Assembly (NCBI GenBank): GCA_018780145.1
Contig: JADMKA010000013.1
Coordinates: 1 to 50,752 of the forward strand
Source of the DNA: Vitreoscilla sp.
GTDB taxonomy: Bacteria; Pseudomonadota; Gammaproteobacteria; Burkholderiales; Burkholderiaceae_C
Reading direction: 5' to 3'
Length of the DNA: 50,752 bases
Shown here: piece by piece, positions 50,702 to 50,752 of the stretch
Numbering within the stretch: position 1 is the first letter of the stretch
Layout of the letters: each line of letters starts with the position of its first letter
The notes under the pieces: model-generated
What the model was told of the DNA's origin: nothing
What the model saw: the letters and a program-made list of their open reading frames with translations, nothing else
Databases searched by the model: none
Position numbers and translations under genes: made by a program

Positions 50702-50752
50702 GAGTCTGGGCGGCAGAGGGGAAGTCCCTGACTTCGATTGAGGTTTGAGGTA

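Noticed and set aside
1-50752. CRISPR arrays, tRNA or rRNA genes, intact insertion sequences
   Set aside because: I looked for regular spaced repeats, tRNA-like cloverleafs with a CCA-type end and transposase motifs, and found none. No integrase gene is present to match the att-like repeats.

Overview
The window is high-GC proteobacterial DNA. Gene content and protein style point to a betaproteobacterium of the order Burkholderiales (Rubrivivax/Methylibium/Rhizobacter-like). This is inferred from NagG/NagH-type salicylate hydroxylase subunits, a PHB-synthase/acetate-kinase cluster and overall style; no rRNA or other marker gene is present. All calls come from reading the sequence and translations; no database search was run.

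Region 1 (1-7772, + strand) is an aromatic-acid operon: the end of a fumarylpyruvate hydrolase, both subunits of a salicylate 5-hydroxylase-type oxygenase, its Rieske ferredoxin, a complete five-gene branched-chain-type ABC importer and a maleylpyruvate isomerase. Together they suggest uptake of an aromatic acid and its breakdown through gentisate. Gentisate dioxygenase and the ferredoxin reductase are not in the window. Region 2 (7791-11168) holds an esterase with a coupled unknown protein, an NTF2-like secreted protein, an F420/NADP-reductase-like oxidoreductase and a divergent LysR regulator.

Region 3 (11672-20248) holds a compact minus-strand operon encoding a large FG-GAP/RTX surface protein, a SPINDLY-type O-GlcNAc transferase and a TIGR03032-type protein. 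A second FG-GAP/RTX paralogue is transcribed divergently. Region 4 (20591-25465) has a VapBC-type toxin-antitoxin pair with a palindromic operator, a DUF3616 protein, an endonuclease/exonuclease/phosphatase-family enzyme and an EAL-CBS-GGDEF c-di-GMP protein. Region 5 (25486-30580, minus) has a patatin phospholipase and a TRAP transporter of the TatT-associated kind.

Region 6 (30799-43084) looks like a low-oxygen and energy-storage cluster. A perfect FNR-like palindrome precedes a FabI-like reductase, a MaoC-phosphotransacetylase fusion, acetate kinase and PHA synthase. A lipoprotein, a PhoU/DUF47-like protein coupled to a PPDK-like enzyme that lacks its pyruvate barrel, a small protein, a periplasmic glycerophosphodiesterase and a PPK2 polyphosphate kinase follow.

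Region 7 (43587-50752) starts with three 9-nt direct repeats in front of a small basic DNA-binding-type protein. It then shows a response-regulator gene cut off at its phosphoacceptor region, next to att-like CCCCAC repeat modules. Beyond this boundary lies a defence island: AbiE toxin-antitoxin, a divergent SIR2-HerA pair whose HerA carries a C-terminal KTSC domain, a remnant of a KAP-type NTPase and a CD-NTase-like nucleotidyltransferase that runs to the window edge. This island, and especially the HerA-KTSC fusion and the 23-bp palindrome between abiE and sir2, is the best candidate for an undescribed system. The FG-GAP/glycosyltransferase operon and the PhoU-like/PPDK-like pair come next.
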